Of a stretch of DNA of 64,000 nucleotides, positions 35,719 through 44,750 are shown in pieces. A program made the position numbers and the translations under genes. The notes under the pieces are model-generated. The model made no database searches, had not been told where the DNA came from, and saw only the letters and a list, made by a program, of their open reading frames with translations. Source of the DNA: Nostocoides sp. (GTDB lineage: Bacteria > Actinomycetota > Actinomycetes > Actinomycetales > Dermatophilaceae); contig JADJVJ010000001.1 in assembly GCA_016716625.1 (NCBI GenBank), positions 1,736,001-1,800,000 on the forward strand. The letters are read 5' to 3'. How positions within the stretch are numbered: position 1 is the first letter of the stretch; every line of letters begins with the position of its first letter.

Positions 35719-36183
35719 TCAGCCGGGACGTCCGCGGGTGGCCAGGAAGGTGAGCAGCAGTTGCCGCTGGAGTTCGAACATCTCACGTTCCTCGGCCGGC
35801 TCGGCATGGTCGAAGCCCAGCAGATGAAGCAGGCCGTGGGTGGTGAGCAGGAGCAGCTCGTCCTCGGTGGAGTGCCCGGCCTCGCGGGCCTGGCGGGCGG
35901 CCACGCTGGGGCACAGGACGATGTCGCCGAGCACACCCTCCTGCGGTTCGTCGCCTTCTCGCCCAGGCCGCAACTCGTCCATGGGGAAGCTCATGACGTC
36001 GGTCGGCCCCGGTAGGTTCATCCACTGGACGTGGAGCACCTCCATCGCGTTCTCGTCGACGAGCCGGATGCAGAGGTCGGCCTCGGGATGGACCCTCATG
36101 GAGTCCATGACGTAGCGGGCGCAGCCGATGAGTTCGAGCTCGTCGAGGGCGTGCTCGGTCTCGTTGAGGACGTCGATGCTCAC
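35719..36183 (-). CDS. ybeY: Endoribonuclease YbeY
   Basis: A 154-residue zinc RNase involved in 16S rRNA 3' maturation and ribosome quality control. The zinc site is HGLLHLLGFDH, with H116, H120 and H126. The GTG at 36183 overlaps the phoH stop as GTGA and begins VSIDVLNETE, which matches the usual YbeY N-terminus. Placed between phoH and the CNNM gene in one operon. Confidence 0.94.
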   Translation of the reverse strand: MSIDVLNETEHALDELELIGCARYVMDSMRVHPEADLCIRLVDENAMEVLHVQWMNLPGPTDVMSFPMDELRPGREGDEPQEGVLGDIVLCPSVAARQAREAGHSTEDELLLLTTHGLLHLLGFDHAEPAEEREMFELQRQLLLTFLATRGRPG

Positions 36184-37244
36184 GAGCGTCGACCCGTATG
36201 CCGTGCGTCGGCCGGGCGCGCCGCGTCCCACCGCCCGTAGGCGTCGACGATGGCCCCGACGAGGCGGTGCCGGACGACGTCATCGGCGGTGAGGTCGGCG
36301 AAATGGACGTCGTCGATGCCCTCGAGGATGCCGCGAACGACCCGCAGGCCGCTCTGCACCCCGCCCGGCAGGTCGACCTGGGTCACGTCCCCGGTGACGA
36401 CCATGGTGGAGCCGAATCCGAGGCGAGTGAGGAACATCTTCATCTGCTCCGGGGAGGTGTTCTGGGCCTCGTCGAGAATGATGAAGGCATCGTTGAGGGT
36501 CCGTCCTCGCATGTAGGCCAGGGGCGCCACTTCGATGGTCCCGGCCGCCATGAGCCGCGGAATGGACTCGGGGTCGACCATGTCGTGCAGTGCGTCGTAA
36601 AGGGGCCGCAGGTAGGGGTCGATCTTGTCGTTGAGAGTGCCGGGCAGGAAGCCGAGCCGCTCCCCCGCTTCGACCGCGGGCCGGGTGAGGATGATCCGGT
36701 TGACCCGCTTGGCCTGGAGCGCGGCAACGGCCTTGGCCATGGCGAGGTAGGTCTTGCCGGTGCCGGCCGGGCCGATCCCAAAGACGATGGTGTTCTCGTC
36801 GATGGCCTCGACATAGCGCTTCTGCCCGAGCGTCTTGGGCCGGATGGTCCGTCCCCGGTTGGAGACGATGTTCATCGTGAGAACGTCGGCGGGACGTTCC
36901 TTGGTTTGTTCACGCAACATCTGAATGGACCGTTCGACGGCGTCGCGGTTGAGTGGCTGCCCGGCATCGAGGATGACGAGCAACTCATCGAGCAACCGCT
37001 CCACGAGCGCGACCTCGGAACTGGATCCGGCAACGCGGAACTCGTTGCCCCGGACATGGATGCTGACGTGCGGGAACTGCCGCTCCATGGTGCGCAGCAG
37101 TTCGTCGCGTGGACCCAGGAGATTGACCATGGGCACGTCGTCGGGGATCGTCACGGTGTGCTGGGGCACGTGCGGCGCGGCCTCGCCCAAGCGGGCGGCG
37201 CCAGTAGCGGTGGGAGGCTCGGTCGCGGTAGGGGGCTCAGTCAT
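36180..37244 (-). CDS. phoH: PhoH-like ATPase
   Basis: A 354-residue ATPase of the PhoH family. Walker A is GPAGTGKT (158-165), Walker B FIILDEAQN near 255-262. An N-terminal KH-like region (about 35-120) precedes the ATPase. PhoH is thought to act in RNA metabolism, and its steady linkage to ybeY and era supports that. A proline/threonine-rich N-terminus, TEPPTATEPPTAT, may be disordered. First gene of the four-gene operon, separated by 74 bases from the HIT gene. Confidence 0.93.
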   Translation of the reverse strand: MTEPPTATEPPTATGAARLGEAAPHVPQHTVTIPDDVPMVNLLGPRDELLRTMERQFPHVSIHVRGNEFRVAGSSSEVALVERLLDELLVILDAGQPLNRDAVERSIQMLREQTKERPADVLTMNIVSNRGRTIRPKTLGQKRYVEAIDENTIVFGIGPAGTGKTYLAMAKAVAALQAKRVNRIILTRPAVEAGERLGFLPGTLNDKIDPYLRPLYDALHDMVDPESIPRLMAAGTIEVAPLAYMRGRTLNDAFIILDEAQNTSPEQMKMFLTRLGFGSTMVVTGDVTQVDLPGGVQSGLRVVRGILEGIDDVHFADLTADDVVRHRLVGAIVDAYGRWDAARPADARHTGRRS

Positions 37245-37318
37245 CGTGAACGCCAGTCTACGGACCGTGGGGAAGCCGCCCTAACCGCATTTCCCGGGGG
37301 CCATACCGAGGGGCAGGG

Positions 37319-37699
37319 TCAGCCCGGCGGCCAGCCGAGGTCGCGCCCCCCGAGAACATGGACATGGGCGTGGAAGACGGACTGCCCGGATCGCGCGCCG
37401 GTGTTGACCACGAGTCGGTAACCGCCCGGCCGCACATCGTCCTCGCCGCCGTCGTCGAGCCCTTCGCTGCGGGCGACCTCGCGCGCGAGCAGCACGACAT
37501 CGGCGAGTTCCTCCGCGGAAGCGGCGGCGAGCTCCCCCGCGTTGGGCACATGCCGCCGAGGGATCACCAGGATGTGCGTGGGGGCGGCCGGGCTGATGTC
37601 GCGGAAGGCGACGGAGAACTCGGTGGCCGCCACGATCTCTGCGGGGATCTCCTCGGAGACAATGCGGCAGAAGAGGCAGTCGGTCCCGGGTGCGCTCAT
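37319..37699 (-). CDS. HIT-family nucleotide hydrolase
   Basis: A 126-residue histidine triad protein. The triad FHAHVHVLGG holds H110, H112 and H114. The N-terminal CLFC (8-11) is a typical zinc-binding start. HIT proteins cleave adenosine phosphoramidates or similar nucleotides. It sits between rsmE and phoH, a common actinobacterial place. The ATG at 37699 has no long upstream alternatives. Confidence 0.92.
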   Translation of the reverse strand: MSAPGTDCLFCRIVSEEIPAEIVAATEFSVAFRDISPAAPTHILVIPRRHVPNAGELAAASAEELADVVLLAREVARSEGLDDGGEDDVRPGGYRLVVNTGARSGQSVFHAHVHVLGGRDLGWPPG

Positions 37700-37731
37700 G
37701 ACCTAGACCTTACGACCTCGACGAGGACTGC

Positions 37732-38475
37732 TCAGCGCCAGCGCGTGGCCGCACTGAGGACGGCGATCGCCGCCGGTCCCGCACTGGAGGACCGCAGCAC
37801 CTGCGGACCGAGCCGCACGAGCCGGGCGCCGGCGTCGACGAACGCGGTTCGCTCGGCATCGCTGACGCCGCCCTCGGGGCCGACAATGAGGAGCACCTCT
37901 CCCGCGCTGGGCTGGTCGACCCCGGCGAGTGGCACCCTGGCTTCCTCATCGAGCACGTATGCCGTGCTGCCTGCCCGTACCCGGCTGAGCAGGTCCGCCG
38001 TGCTGCACGTCGGCGAAAGGACCGGCCGGCGGGTTCGGCGCGACTGCTTCGTTGCCGCGACGATGACGGCGTCCCAGGACGCCCAGGAGCGCATCCCTCG
38101 GTCACCGCGCCACTGGACGATGCTGCGCGACGCCTGCCAGGGAACGACCTCGTCGACGCCATACTCGGTGGCGGTCTCGACCGCTCGCTCGTCCCGGTCA
38201 CCTTTGGCGAGCGCCTGCACCAGCACGAAGCGCACGGCCGGGATCGGGTCCTCGCCGTGCTCGGCGACCTCGATGGTGAGCTGGTCGCGCCCCACGGAGC
38301 GCACCGGGCCCCGAGCCCACCGACCGGCCCCGTCGCTGAGGACGATGATCTCCCCGGCTGCGGTCCGGCGCACCGTCACGGCATGGCGCGCCTCGGGACC
38401 ATCGAGGTCGACCAGCGCTCCGTCGACCCAGCCGGAAGCCTTTTCCGTGGGCACGAGGTAGACCGGCGCGCTCAC
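37732..38475 (-). CDS. rsmE: 16S rRNA (uracil1498-N3)-methyltransferase
   Basis: A SPOUT methyltransferase of 247 residues modifying U1498 of 16S rRNA. An N-terminal PUA-like domain (1-75) precedes the knotted SAM-binding region with LIVGPEGGVSDAE and LGPQVLRSSSAGPAAI. The latter usually reads LRTETA; here SSSA, a mild variant. The GTG at 38475 lies one base after the dnaJ stop, so rsmE is coupled to dnaJ. The open frame extends further upstream inside dnaJ, but without coding character. Confidence 0.92.
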   Translation of the reverse strand: MSAPVYLVPTEKASGWVDGALVDLDGPEARHAVTVRRTAAGEIIVLSDGAGRWARGPVRSVGRDQLTIEVAEHGEDPIPAVRFVLVQALAKGDRDERAVETATEYGVDEVVPWQASRSIVQWRGDRGMRSWASWDAVIVAATKQSRRTRRPVLSPTCSTADLLSRVRAGSTAYVLDEEARVPLAGVDQPSAGEVLLIVGPEGGVSDAERTAFVDAGARLVRLGPQVLRSSSAGPAAIAVLSAATRWR

Positions 38476-38476
38476 C

Positions 38477-39604
38477 TCACCGGCCCTTGAAGGCGTCGCG
38501 AAGTTTGCCGAAGAGGCCCGATTCGGCGGCGGAGACCCGCCCCTGGGGCCGCTCCTCCCCGCGGAGCCGAGCGAGTTGGCGGAGGAGTTCCTCCTGCTCC
38601 TCGTCCAGCCGGGTGGGGGTCGCGACCAGGACGTGGATGACGAGGTCGCCGCGCCCGCCGGTGCGCAGCCGGGTGACCCCGAGCCCGCGCAGAGTGATCG
38701 TCTCGCCGCTCGGGGTGCCGCGGCGAATGCCGATCTCGCGGGGACCATCGAGAGTGTCGACGGCAACGGTGGCGCCGAGCGCCGCAGCGGTCATCGGCAC
38801 CTCGAGGTTGAGGTGGAGGTCGTCGCCGCGTCGTCGCAGGGTCGGATGCGAGCGCACCCCGATCTCGACATACAGGTCACCGGCCGGGCCTGCGCCGAAG
38901 CCGATCTCACCCTCGCCTGACAGCTGAATCCTGGTGCCGGTGTCGACGCCGGCCGGCACCTTGAGCGTGAGGGTGCGGCGCATGCCGACCCGGCCCTCCC
39001 CCGAGCATTCGAAGCACGGGTGCGAGATGAGCTGCCCGAAGCCCTGGCAGGTCGGGCAGGGACGACTCGTCATGACCTGGCCCAGGAAGCTGCGCTGAAC
39101 CTGTTGGATCTCCCCACGGCCCTGGCAGGCGTCGCAGGTTCGCGGCTGCGTCCCCGGTTGGCCACCGGAACCGTGACAGCTCGAACAGGCCACGGCGGTG
39201 TCGATGGTCAGTTCCTGCTCACCGCCGAAGACCGCGGTGGCGAGGTCGATGTCGAGGTGAACCAGGGCGTCCTGACCGCGCGCCACCCGGGGTCGTGGAC
39301 CGCGACCCCCGCCAGTGGCCGCTGCCCCGCCGAAGAAGGCGTCCATGATGTCGCTGAACGAGAACCCCTGGCCAAAGCCGCCATGGGCACCGGCATACGG
39401 ATCGGCGCCCATGTCGTAGGAGCGGCGCTTCTCGGCATCGGAGAGCACGTCATAGGCCTGGGAGACCCGCTTGAACTGCTCCTCGGCCTCCGGCCCCGGG
39501 TTGACGTCCGGGTGCAGGCGCCGAGCGGCCTTGCGGTAGGCCCGTTTGATGTCCTCGGCGGAGGCGTCTCGGGCCACGCCGAGGTCGGCGTAGTAGTCGT
39601 TCAC
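38477..39604 (-). CDS. dnaJ: Chaperone DnaJ (type I)
   Basis: A 375-residue co-chaperone stimulating DnaK. The J domain carries HPD at 31-33. A G/F-rich linker follows (about 68-110). Four zinc-binding CxxCxGxG-type repeats are visible: CSSCHGSG, CDACQGRG, CPTCQGFG and CFECSGEG. The C-terminal substrate domain follows. In actinobacteria a second dnaJ linked to hrcA (dnaJ2) is usual, and this is that copy. It is presumably controlled together with hrcA. Confidence 0.95.
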   Translation of the reverse strand: MNDYYADLGVARDASAEDIKRAYRKAARRLHPDVNPGPEAEEQFKRVSQAYDVLSDAEKRRSYDMGADPYAGAHGGFGQGFSFSDIMDAFFGGAAATGGGRGPRPRVARGQDALVHLDIDLATAVFGGEQELTIDTAVACSSCHGSGGQPGTQPRTCDACQGRGEIQQVQRSFLGQVMTSRPCPTCQGFGQLISHPCFECSGEGRVGMRRTLTLKVPAGVDTGTRIQLSGEGEIGFGAGPAGDLYVEIGVRSHPTLRRRGDDLHLNLEVPMTAAALGATVAVDTLDGPREIGIRRGTPSGETITLRGLGVTRLRTGGRGDLVIHVLVATPTRLDEEQEELLRQLARLRGEERPQGRVSAAESGLFGKLRDAFKGR

Positions 39605-39618
39605 GGGTTGGGGTGTCC

Positions 39619-40671
39619 TTACTCGGAGAGGATCCGGGAGACGTAGGTCGCGACGGCCCGGACGGCGGCCATCGTCGTCGGGTAGTCCATGCGGGTGGGG
39701 CCGACCACGCCGAGTCCGGCGACGACCCCGGAGCCGACGCCATACCCGGTGGAGACGATGGAGGTCGAGTGCAGCCCGGCATACGGGTTCTCGTGGCCGA
39801 TCCGGACCGCTATGCCCGTCTGTTCGGCGGCGGTCCCGAGCAGGCGCAGCAGCACGACGTGCTCCTCGAGGGCCTCCAGGACCGGGCCGAGGCTCGTCGG
39901 GAAGTCTGAGGTGACCCGGGTGAGGTTGGCGGTCCCGGCGAGGACGACGCGCTCTTCGCGCTCTTCGACCAGGCAGTCCCCCAGAGCGGTGGAGATCGCC
40001 TCGGCGAGCGGCCTCAGCGGCGGGGCAAGCCGACTCGACAGCGTGCTGAGCCCCGAGGCAGCCTCACTGAGGGTGCGGCCCGCGACCACCTGATTGACCT
40101 CGAAACGCAGTTCGGCGAGAAAACGCTCGCCGGCCTCGGCGAGCAGGTTGCCGCCTGCCGGGGCGCCAGCTCCGCCCCCGGTGTCGATGACACGCTGCTC
40201 GACCCGACCCGTTGTCGTGATGAGGACGACGAGCACCCGGTCGGGGGCGATCGGCACCAGCTCGACATGCCGAACGCTTGACCGGGAGAGGGAGGGGTAC
40301 TGGACGACGGCGACCTGCTGGGTCAGTGAGGCGAGCAGGCGCACGGTGCGGTCGACGATGTCGTCAAGGTCGACGGCGCCGTGGAGAAAGGTCGAGATGG
40401 CCCGCTGTTCGGCTCCGGAGAGCGGCTTGACCGAGCTCAACCGGTCGACGAAGACCCGGTAGCCCGCATCGGTCGGCACCCGACCGGCGCTCGTGTGCGG
40501 GGCCGCGATGAGCCCCTCCTCCTCGAGTGCCGCCATGTCGTTGCGGATCGTCGCCGCGGACACCCCCAGCTGATGGCGCTCCAGGAGTGCTTTGGAGCCC
40601 ACCGGTTCGGAGGTCGAGACGAAGTCCTCGACGATGGCGCGAAGCACCGCCAGCCGCCGGTCGTCGGTCAT
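39619..40671 (-). CDS. hrcA: Heat-inducible transcription repressor HrcA
   Basis: A 350-residue repressor that binds CIRCE and shuts heat-shock genes until GroE capacity is exceeded. The N-terminal winged helix has SKALLERHQLGVSAATIRND, then PHTSAGRVPTDAGYR. The ATG at 40671 is preceded by AAGGAGGTGG. A CIRCE operator 30 bases upstream of the start shows that the gene controls itself. dnaJ follows 14 bases after the stop. Confidence 0.95.
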   Translation of the reverse strand: MTDDRRLAVLRAIVEDFVSTSEPVGSKALLERHQLGVSAATIRNDMAALEEEGLIAAPHTSAGRVPTDAGYRVFVDRLSSVKPLSGAEQRAISTFLHGAVDLDDIVDRTVRLLASLTQQVAVVQYPSLSRSSVRHVELVPIAPDRVLVVLITTTGRVEQRVIDTGGGAGAPAGGNLLAEAGERFLAELRFEVNQVVAGRTLSEAASGLSTLSSRLAPPLRPLAEAISTALGDCLVEEREERVVLAGTANLTRVTSDFPTSLGPVLEALEEHVVLLRLLGTAAEQTGIAVRIGHENPYAGLHSTSIVSTGYGVGSGVVAGLGVVGPTRMDYPTTMAAVRAVATYVSRILSE

Positions 40672-40700
40672 CGCTGCCACCTCCTTGTCCTGTCCTGGCC

Positions 40701-40727
40701 TTGGCACTCTCTGCGTGTGAGTGCCAA
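40701..40727 (-). promoter_or_regulatory. CIRCE operator of hrcA-dnaJ
   Basis: TTGGCACTC, nine bases, GAGTGCCAA: a perfect inverted repeat of the CIRCE type (consensus TTAGCACTC-N9-GAGTGCTAA). TAGAAT on the minus strand at 40727-40732 directly upstream could be the -10 box, so bound HrcA would block polymerase. The divergent DUF3097 gene starts at 40765 and might also feel it. Confidence 0.93.
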
Positions 40728-40764
40728 TTCTACGGGGTACCGGCCGAGCCGATAGCGTGCCCGC

Positions 40765-41649
40765 GTGGACCGTTACGGCAAAGATGTGCTCGGGGGCGAC
40801 TGGCGCCGTCCCCCGCGCGGGCGCACCGTCGACGTTTCCGCGGTCACCGGCCTCGTCGTCGAGGAGGTTGAGACCGGGTTCTGCGGCGCGATCGTGCGGG
40901 TGGAGCGGGCCGGCGGTCAGTATGTCGTCCACCTCGAGGGCCGCCGGGGCGTGCTGCGGGGGTTCCCGCTCGGACCCGGCTTCCTCGTTGACGGGGCGCC
41001 GGTCCGGCTCACGCTCCCGGCGCGCCCCGGTGCGCGGGCCGCCACCGGGCCGGCCCGCACCGCGAGTGGTTCGCGGGCGGTGAGCGGACAGCGGGCCAGG
41101 GTAGCGATCGGGTCACGAATCTTCGTCGAGGGCCGGCACGACGCCGAGCTCGTGGAGAAGATCTGGGGCGCCGACCTGCGGCTCGAAGGAGTCGTTGTCG
41201 AGATGCTCGACGGGGTGGAGGATCTGGCCGCTGCCGTGCGTGACTTCGCCCCCGGCCCGGGTCGCCGGATGGGGGTGCTCGTGGACCACCTCGTCCCGGG
41301 GTCTAAGGAGACCCGGCTCGTCGAGGAGGCGCGAGCCCTGCGCCCGTATGCCGCCCATCTGCTCATCGTCGGACACCCGTATGTCGACGTCTGGCAGTCG
41401 GTTCGCCCGGAAAGGCTCGGGATTGCGGCCTGGCCGAAGATCCCCCACGCGGAGTCGTGGAAGCACGGTGTCTGCGCGCGGCTCGGCTGGCCCCATGAGA
41501 GCGTCACCGACCTCGCCCATACCTGGCGCCGCATCCTCGGTTCGGTCTCGACGTATACCCATGTCGAGCCCGCGCTCCTGGGCCGGGTGGAGGAACTCAT
41601 CGACTTCGTCACGGCCCCGGGGCAGGATCCTGGTCAGGGCACCCCCTGA
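40765..41649 (+). CDS. DUF3097 domain protein
   Basis: A 294-residue actinobacterial protein. The family sequence is easily seen: DRYGKDVLGGDW at the start, GLVVEEVETGFCGAIVRVE, then RIFVEGRHDAELVEKIWG and LGVLVDHLVPGSKE. FVEGRHDAELVEKIWG has a TOPRIM-like look (Glu followed by acidic patches), so a nuclease or ligase-like fold is possible. No function is known. The GTG at 40765 is preceded by TAGCGT with a 6-base gap, suggesting leaderless expression. Confidence 0.82.
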   Translation: MDRYGKDVLGGDWRRPPRGRTVDVSAVTGLVVEEVETGFCGAIVRVERAGGQYVVHLEGRRGVLRGFPLGPGFLVDGAPVRLTLPARPGARAATGPARTASGSRAVSGQRARVAIGSRIFVEGRHDAELVEKIWGADLRLEGVVVEMLDGVEDLAAAVRDFAPGPGRRMGVLVDHLVPGSKETRLVEEARALRPYAAHLLIVGHPYVDVWQSVRPERLGIAAWPKIPHAESWKHGVCARLGWPHESVTDLAHTWRRILGSVSTYTHVEPALLGRVEELIDFVTAPGQDPGQGTP

Positions 41650-41723
41650 CCGGACCCCGACCAGGCCCCTGGCCGGTTCCGCCAGGCCTGTCCCTGGCGT
41701 CGCGCGTGTGCTCGAATGGTGAC

Positions 41724-42275
41724 ATGACCGAGCAGCAGCCCACCCCGCCCACCTCCGAGCCCGACGCGACCATGCCCGTTCCGCCGCCCCCGGCGCAGAT
41801 GCCCACGGCAGAACTGCCGCCCGCGCAGACACCCCCGCCTCCGCCGCCCCCGCCGCCCGCACAGGCCGCTCCGGCATACGCCCCGCCGCCGCAGGGCGCC
41901 CAAGGGTACGCGCCCCAGCAGAATCCCATGTCCCCGGGCGAGGAGCGCACGGTGGGCCTGAGTGCGCACGGCATCGCGGCCGCCGCGACGTTCTTCTCCG
42001 CGGGCACTCTGGGGTTTGTCGCCGCCCTGGTCCTCTACCTCATGTATAAGGACCGGGGACCGTTTGCCCGCGCGCACACCGCGAATGCCCTCAACGTCCA
42101 GATCACGGCCGGGATCATCATGCTCATCTCGCTGCCGCTCATGCTCGTGCTCATCGGCTTCGCCACCTACGGAATCGCCTTTGTCATGGCCCTCGTCCTG
42201 CACATCCAGGGAGCGATCAAGGCCAGTGACGGCCAGTGGTGGGACCCGCCGTTCACGATCAAGTTCGTACGCTGA
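41724..42275 (+). CDS. DUF4870 membrane protein with proline-rich N-terminus
   Basis: A 183-residue protein. Residues 1-75 are low-complexity, rich in proline, alanine and glutamine, including a run of nine prolines. The C-terminal half has three membrane helices and the DUF4870 sequences GFVAALVLYLMYKDRGPFAR and HTANALNVQITAGI cut from the family core. The function is unknown. The ATG at 41724 follows 74 bases after DUF3097. It converges with hemW with only 3 bases between. Confidence 0.8.
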   Translation: MTEQQPTPPTSEPDATMPVPPPPAQMPTAELPPAQTPPPPPPPPPAQAAPAYAPPPQGAQGYAPQQNPMSPGEERTVGLSAHGIAAAATFFSAGTLGFVAALVLYLMYKDRGPFARAHTANALNVQITAGIIMLISLPLMLVLIGFATYGIAFVMALVLHIQGAIKASDGQWWDPPFTIKFVR

Positions 42276-42278
42276 GCC

Positions 42279-43508
42279 TCACCCGCTGAGCAGTTCGCGC
42301 ACGACAAGGTCAGCGAGCAGCCTCCCCCGTAGCGTGAGCACCACGGTGCGGTCCCGCACGGCCGCCACCCCCTCGACGAGCCCGTCGGCCACGAGCGCGC
42401 CCACCCGCGCGCGGCCGGCGGGCTCGAGGTGGTCCAAGGGCAACCCGTCGGCGAGCCGCAGGCGGAGCATCACGAGTTCTTCGAGCCGCTCCCTCGGGGT
42501 GAGCACCTCACGCGCCGCTGCCGGGGAGCGGCCTTGACCGAGGAGTTCGGTGTAGCGCGTCGGGTGCTTGTGGTTCCACCAGCGCACCCCGCCGACGTGG
42601 CTGTGCGCCCCGGGGCCGATCCCCCACCAGTCTCCGCCGACCCAGTAGCCGAGGTTGTGCCGCGAACGAGCGGCGGGGTCACGGGCCCAGTTGCTCACTT
42701 CGTACCAAGCGAAGCCGGCCCCCCGCAGCACCTCCTCGGCGATCTCGTACTTGGCCGCTTCGTCGTCCGGGTCCGGCGCGAGGACCTCACCCCGGCGGAC
42801 CCGGCGGGCGAGCGCGGTGCCGTCCTCGACGACGAGGGCGTAGGCGGAGATGTGGTCCGCACCGGTGTCCAGGGCCGCCTCGAGCGAACGGCGCCAGTCC
42901 GCGAGGGACTCCCCCGGCGTGCCGTAGATGAGGTCGAGGCTGGTCTGTAGGCCGGCATCGCGGGCCGCAGCCACCGCTGCCGGGACGGAAGAGGGGCCAT
43001 GTGTCCGGTCCAGGGTAGCCAGGACGTGGGGCACCGCGGACTGCATCCCCACCGAGAGCCGGGTGACCCCGGCGGCCGCGAGGCGGGTGAGCCGCTGCGG
43101 GTCAACCGTGTCCGGGTTGGCCTCCACGGTGACCTCGGCTCCGGGGGCGAGACCGAAGCTCTGCTCGACCTCCTCAAGCAGAGCGACAAGCTCATCGGTG
43201 GGCAGCATCGTCGGAGTCCCCCCGCCGAAGAACACCGTGTCGAGGGCCCGCCCGGGCCGGAGAACCTCGCCGGCGAGCCGGATCTCGGCCCGCGCGCCCA
43301 CGGCATACGCGGCGGTCGTCGCACCGCGAGCGCCCGCGAGTTCGCCCAGGGTGTAGGTGTTGAAGTCGCAATAGCCGCAGCGCACCGCGCAGAACGGTAC
43401 GTGGACGTAGAGCCCGAACGGCCGCCCACCCCGCGCGTATGCCGTCAGCGCAAACTCCGGGAGGGAGCCGTCAGCGGGACTGGGCTCCCCCGAAGGCAGC
43501 TGCGGCAT
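42279..43508 (-). CDS. hemW: Radical SAM heme chaperone HemW
   Basis: A 409-residue radical SAM protein related to oxygen-independent coproporphyrinogen oxidase. The cluster cysteines are C40, C44 and C47 in CAVRCGYCDF. HemW proteins carry this CxxxCxxC followed by Asp/Phe and lack the extra cysteine of HemN, and are thought to bind and insert heme. FGGGTPTML and SLDLIYGTPGES are conserved. hemW between lepA and hrcA is a known actinobacterial arrangement. Confidence 0.92.
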   Translation of the reverse strand: MPQLPSGEPSPADGSLPEFALTAYARGGRPFGLYVHVPFCAVRCGYCDFNTYTLGELAGARGATTAAYAVGARAEIRLAGEVLRPGRALDTVFFGGGTPTMLPTDELVALLEEVEQSFGLAPGAEVTVEANPDTVDPQRLTRLAAAGVTRLSVGMQSAVPHVLATLDRTHGPSSVPAAVAAARDAGLQTSLDLIYGTPGESLADWRRSLEAALDTGADHISAYALVVEDGTALARRVRRGEVLAPDPDDEAAKYEIAEEVLRGAGFAWYEVSNWARDPAARSRHNLGYWVGGDWWGIGPGAHSHVGGVRWWNHKHPTRYTELLGQGRSPAAAREVLTPRERLEELVMLRLRLADGLPLDHLEPAGRARVGALVADGLVEGVAAVRDRTVVLTLRGRLLADLVVRELLSG

Positions 43509-43521
43509 GCGTGGGCGTCAC

Positions 43522-44658
43522 CTAGTGGCGACGGTGACGCAGAACCGCGGGCCGCCGCAGCGCAAGCAGCAGGCCGAGTCCGATGAGACCGACGGCCGTC
43601 AGCAGATAAGGCTTCAGGTCGAAGGCCGCCCCGGTCGCCGGCAGGGTCGGAGTCGGCGTGGGGGTCGGAGTAGGTGTGGGTGTCGGAGTAGGCGTTTGCG
43701 TGGTGGTGCCGGTGGCCTTGCCGCCGACGACGAAACGCCTGGTGGCGTCCTTGACGACCACGGGTTCCTGGCCGTAGATCGAGACGTCAGCGATATTGCG
43801 GTAAACCTCAAGCGTCGGGTCGGTGATCGTCGCGTCACCCATGACGCGGACCATCGAGTCCGGGGGAACGTTGCGCAGGACGAGTTGGAACCCGTTGGGC
43901 CGGTTCGGCGCCGGGCACTCCAAGGTGTAGTCGACCGCGGGCCACGCCTGGTAGGCCCCGATGACCCCACCGGGAGCCGGAGCGACCGCAATGTTGGCGG
44001 GACTGGCGAGGATCGAGGCACAGTCGATGGCGATGCCATCGGCGGGCCGATCGGTGAAGCGCACACTGCGGGCCGCGTTCGGAGCCGCAGAGAGGGTCGA
44101 CGCGGTGATGACCCAACTGAGGCTGTCTTGCGTCGTCGGATCGCTCCAGAAGAGACGCTTGCCCGTGGTCGGGACTGCTGGGTCGGTGCCGTTGATCGTC
44201 ACCGTGTCGGTGAAGCCGCCGAAGTCGACATCGACCACGTCGCCCTCCGTGACCTTCGTCTTGTCCCACACGGCCTCCAGGGCCGCGGTCCCGGTGACGA
44301 CCTCATGGGTGTCGACATAGTTGGTGAAGGTAAACACCGCAGTGCCGCCGCTCACGACGACCGTGGCGACTATGGCGCCCGTGGCCGGGTCGAGGATGTT
44401 GAAGGTCGCGGCGACCCACTTCATCGTGTCCGGAACGACGATGGTCGCGGTGTCCCCGGCCCGCACATCCGGCGGCACCGTGAAGGCGACGCTGACCTCC
44501 ATCCGCGAGTTGATCGTGGTGTCTGTTTGCACCACGTGGATGTCGGTGAAAACGTCGGAACGATCGGCGGCCCGAGCGACGCCCGGGAGGAAGAGCACGA
44601 GGAGGAGCGCCAAGGCTGCGGACAGCACCCGATGGACACTCCTGCGACCGCTGGCCAT
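43522..44658 (-). CDS. LPXTG cell-wall protein, adhesin-like
   Basis: A 378-residue surface protein. Signal peptide 1-30 ends ARAADRSDV. Residues 31-300 form two beta-rich domains; the first, with SVAFTVPPDVRAGDTATIVV, resembles the Ig-like N-terminal domains of Gram-positive fibrinogen-binding and SpaA-like adhesins. A Thr-Pro repeat linker follows. The sorting signal is LPATG at 339-343, then a hydrophobic segment and a basic tail RRPAVLRHRRH. Sortase should join it to peptidoglycan; no sortase gene is in the window. Ligand unknown. The start has no strong RBS; the frame goes on upstream. Confidence 0.83.
   Translation of the reverse strand: MASGRRSVHRVLSAALALLLVLFLPGVARAADRSDVFTDIHVVQTDTTINSRMEVSVAFTVPPDVRAGDTATIVVPDTMKWVAATFNILDPATGAIVATVVVSGGTAVFTFTNYVDTHEVVTGTAALEAVWDKTKVTEGDVVDVDFGGFTDTVTINGTDPAVPTTGKRLFWSDPTTQDSLSWVITASTLSAAPNAARSVRFTDRPADGIAIDCASILASPANIAVAPAPGGVIGAYQAWPAVDYTLECPAPNRPNGFQLVLRNVPPDSMVRVMGDATITDPTLEVYRNIADVSIYGQEPVVVKDATRRFVVGGKATGTTTQTPTPTPTPTPTPTPTPTLPATGAAFDLKPYLLTAVGLIGLGLLLALRRPAVLRHRRH
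43645..43698 (-). repeat. Thr-Pro codon repeat in the LPXTG protein
   Basis: A 6-base periodic repeat coding nine consecutive Thr-Pro pairs, forming a stalk between the adhesin domains and LPATG. Such repeats can change length by slippage. Confidence 0.8.
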
Positions 44659-44741
44659 GAGTGGTACCCCTAAGAAACCGTGAGTGAGTCCACTCAACTT
44701 ACCAAGCCGGGCTGGGCGGGGGCAACGGACCTGCGACAACG

Positions 44742-44750
44742 TGTGGATAA
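44742..44750 (-). promoter_or_regulatory. Perfect single DnaA-box sequence
   Basis: TTATCCACA on the minus strand matches the DnaA consensus at all nine positions. It sits between the LPXTG gene start and the thioesterase stop. A single box is not an origin; it may be a titration or regulatory site, or chance. Confidence 0.4.
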
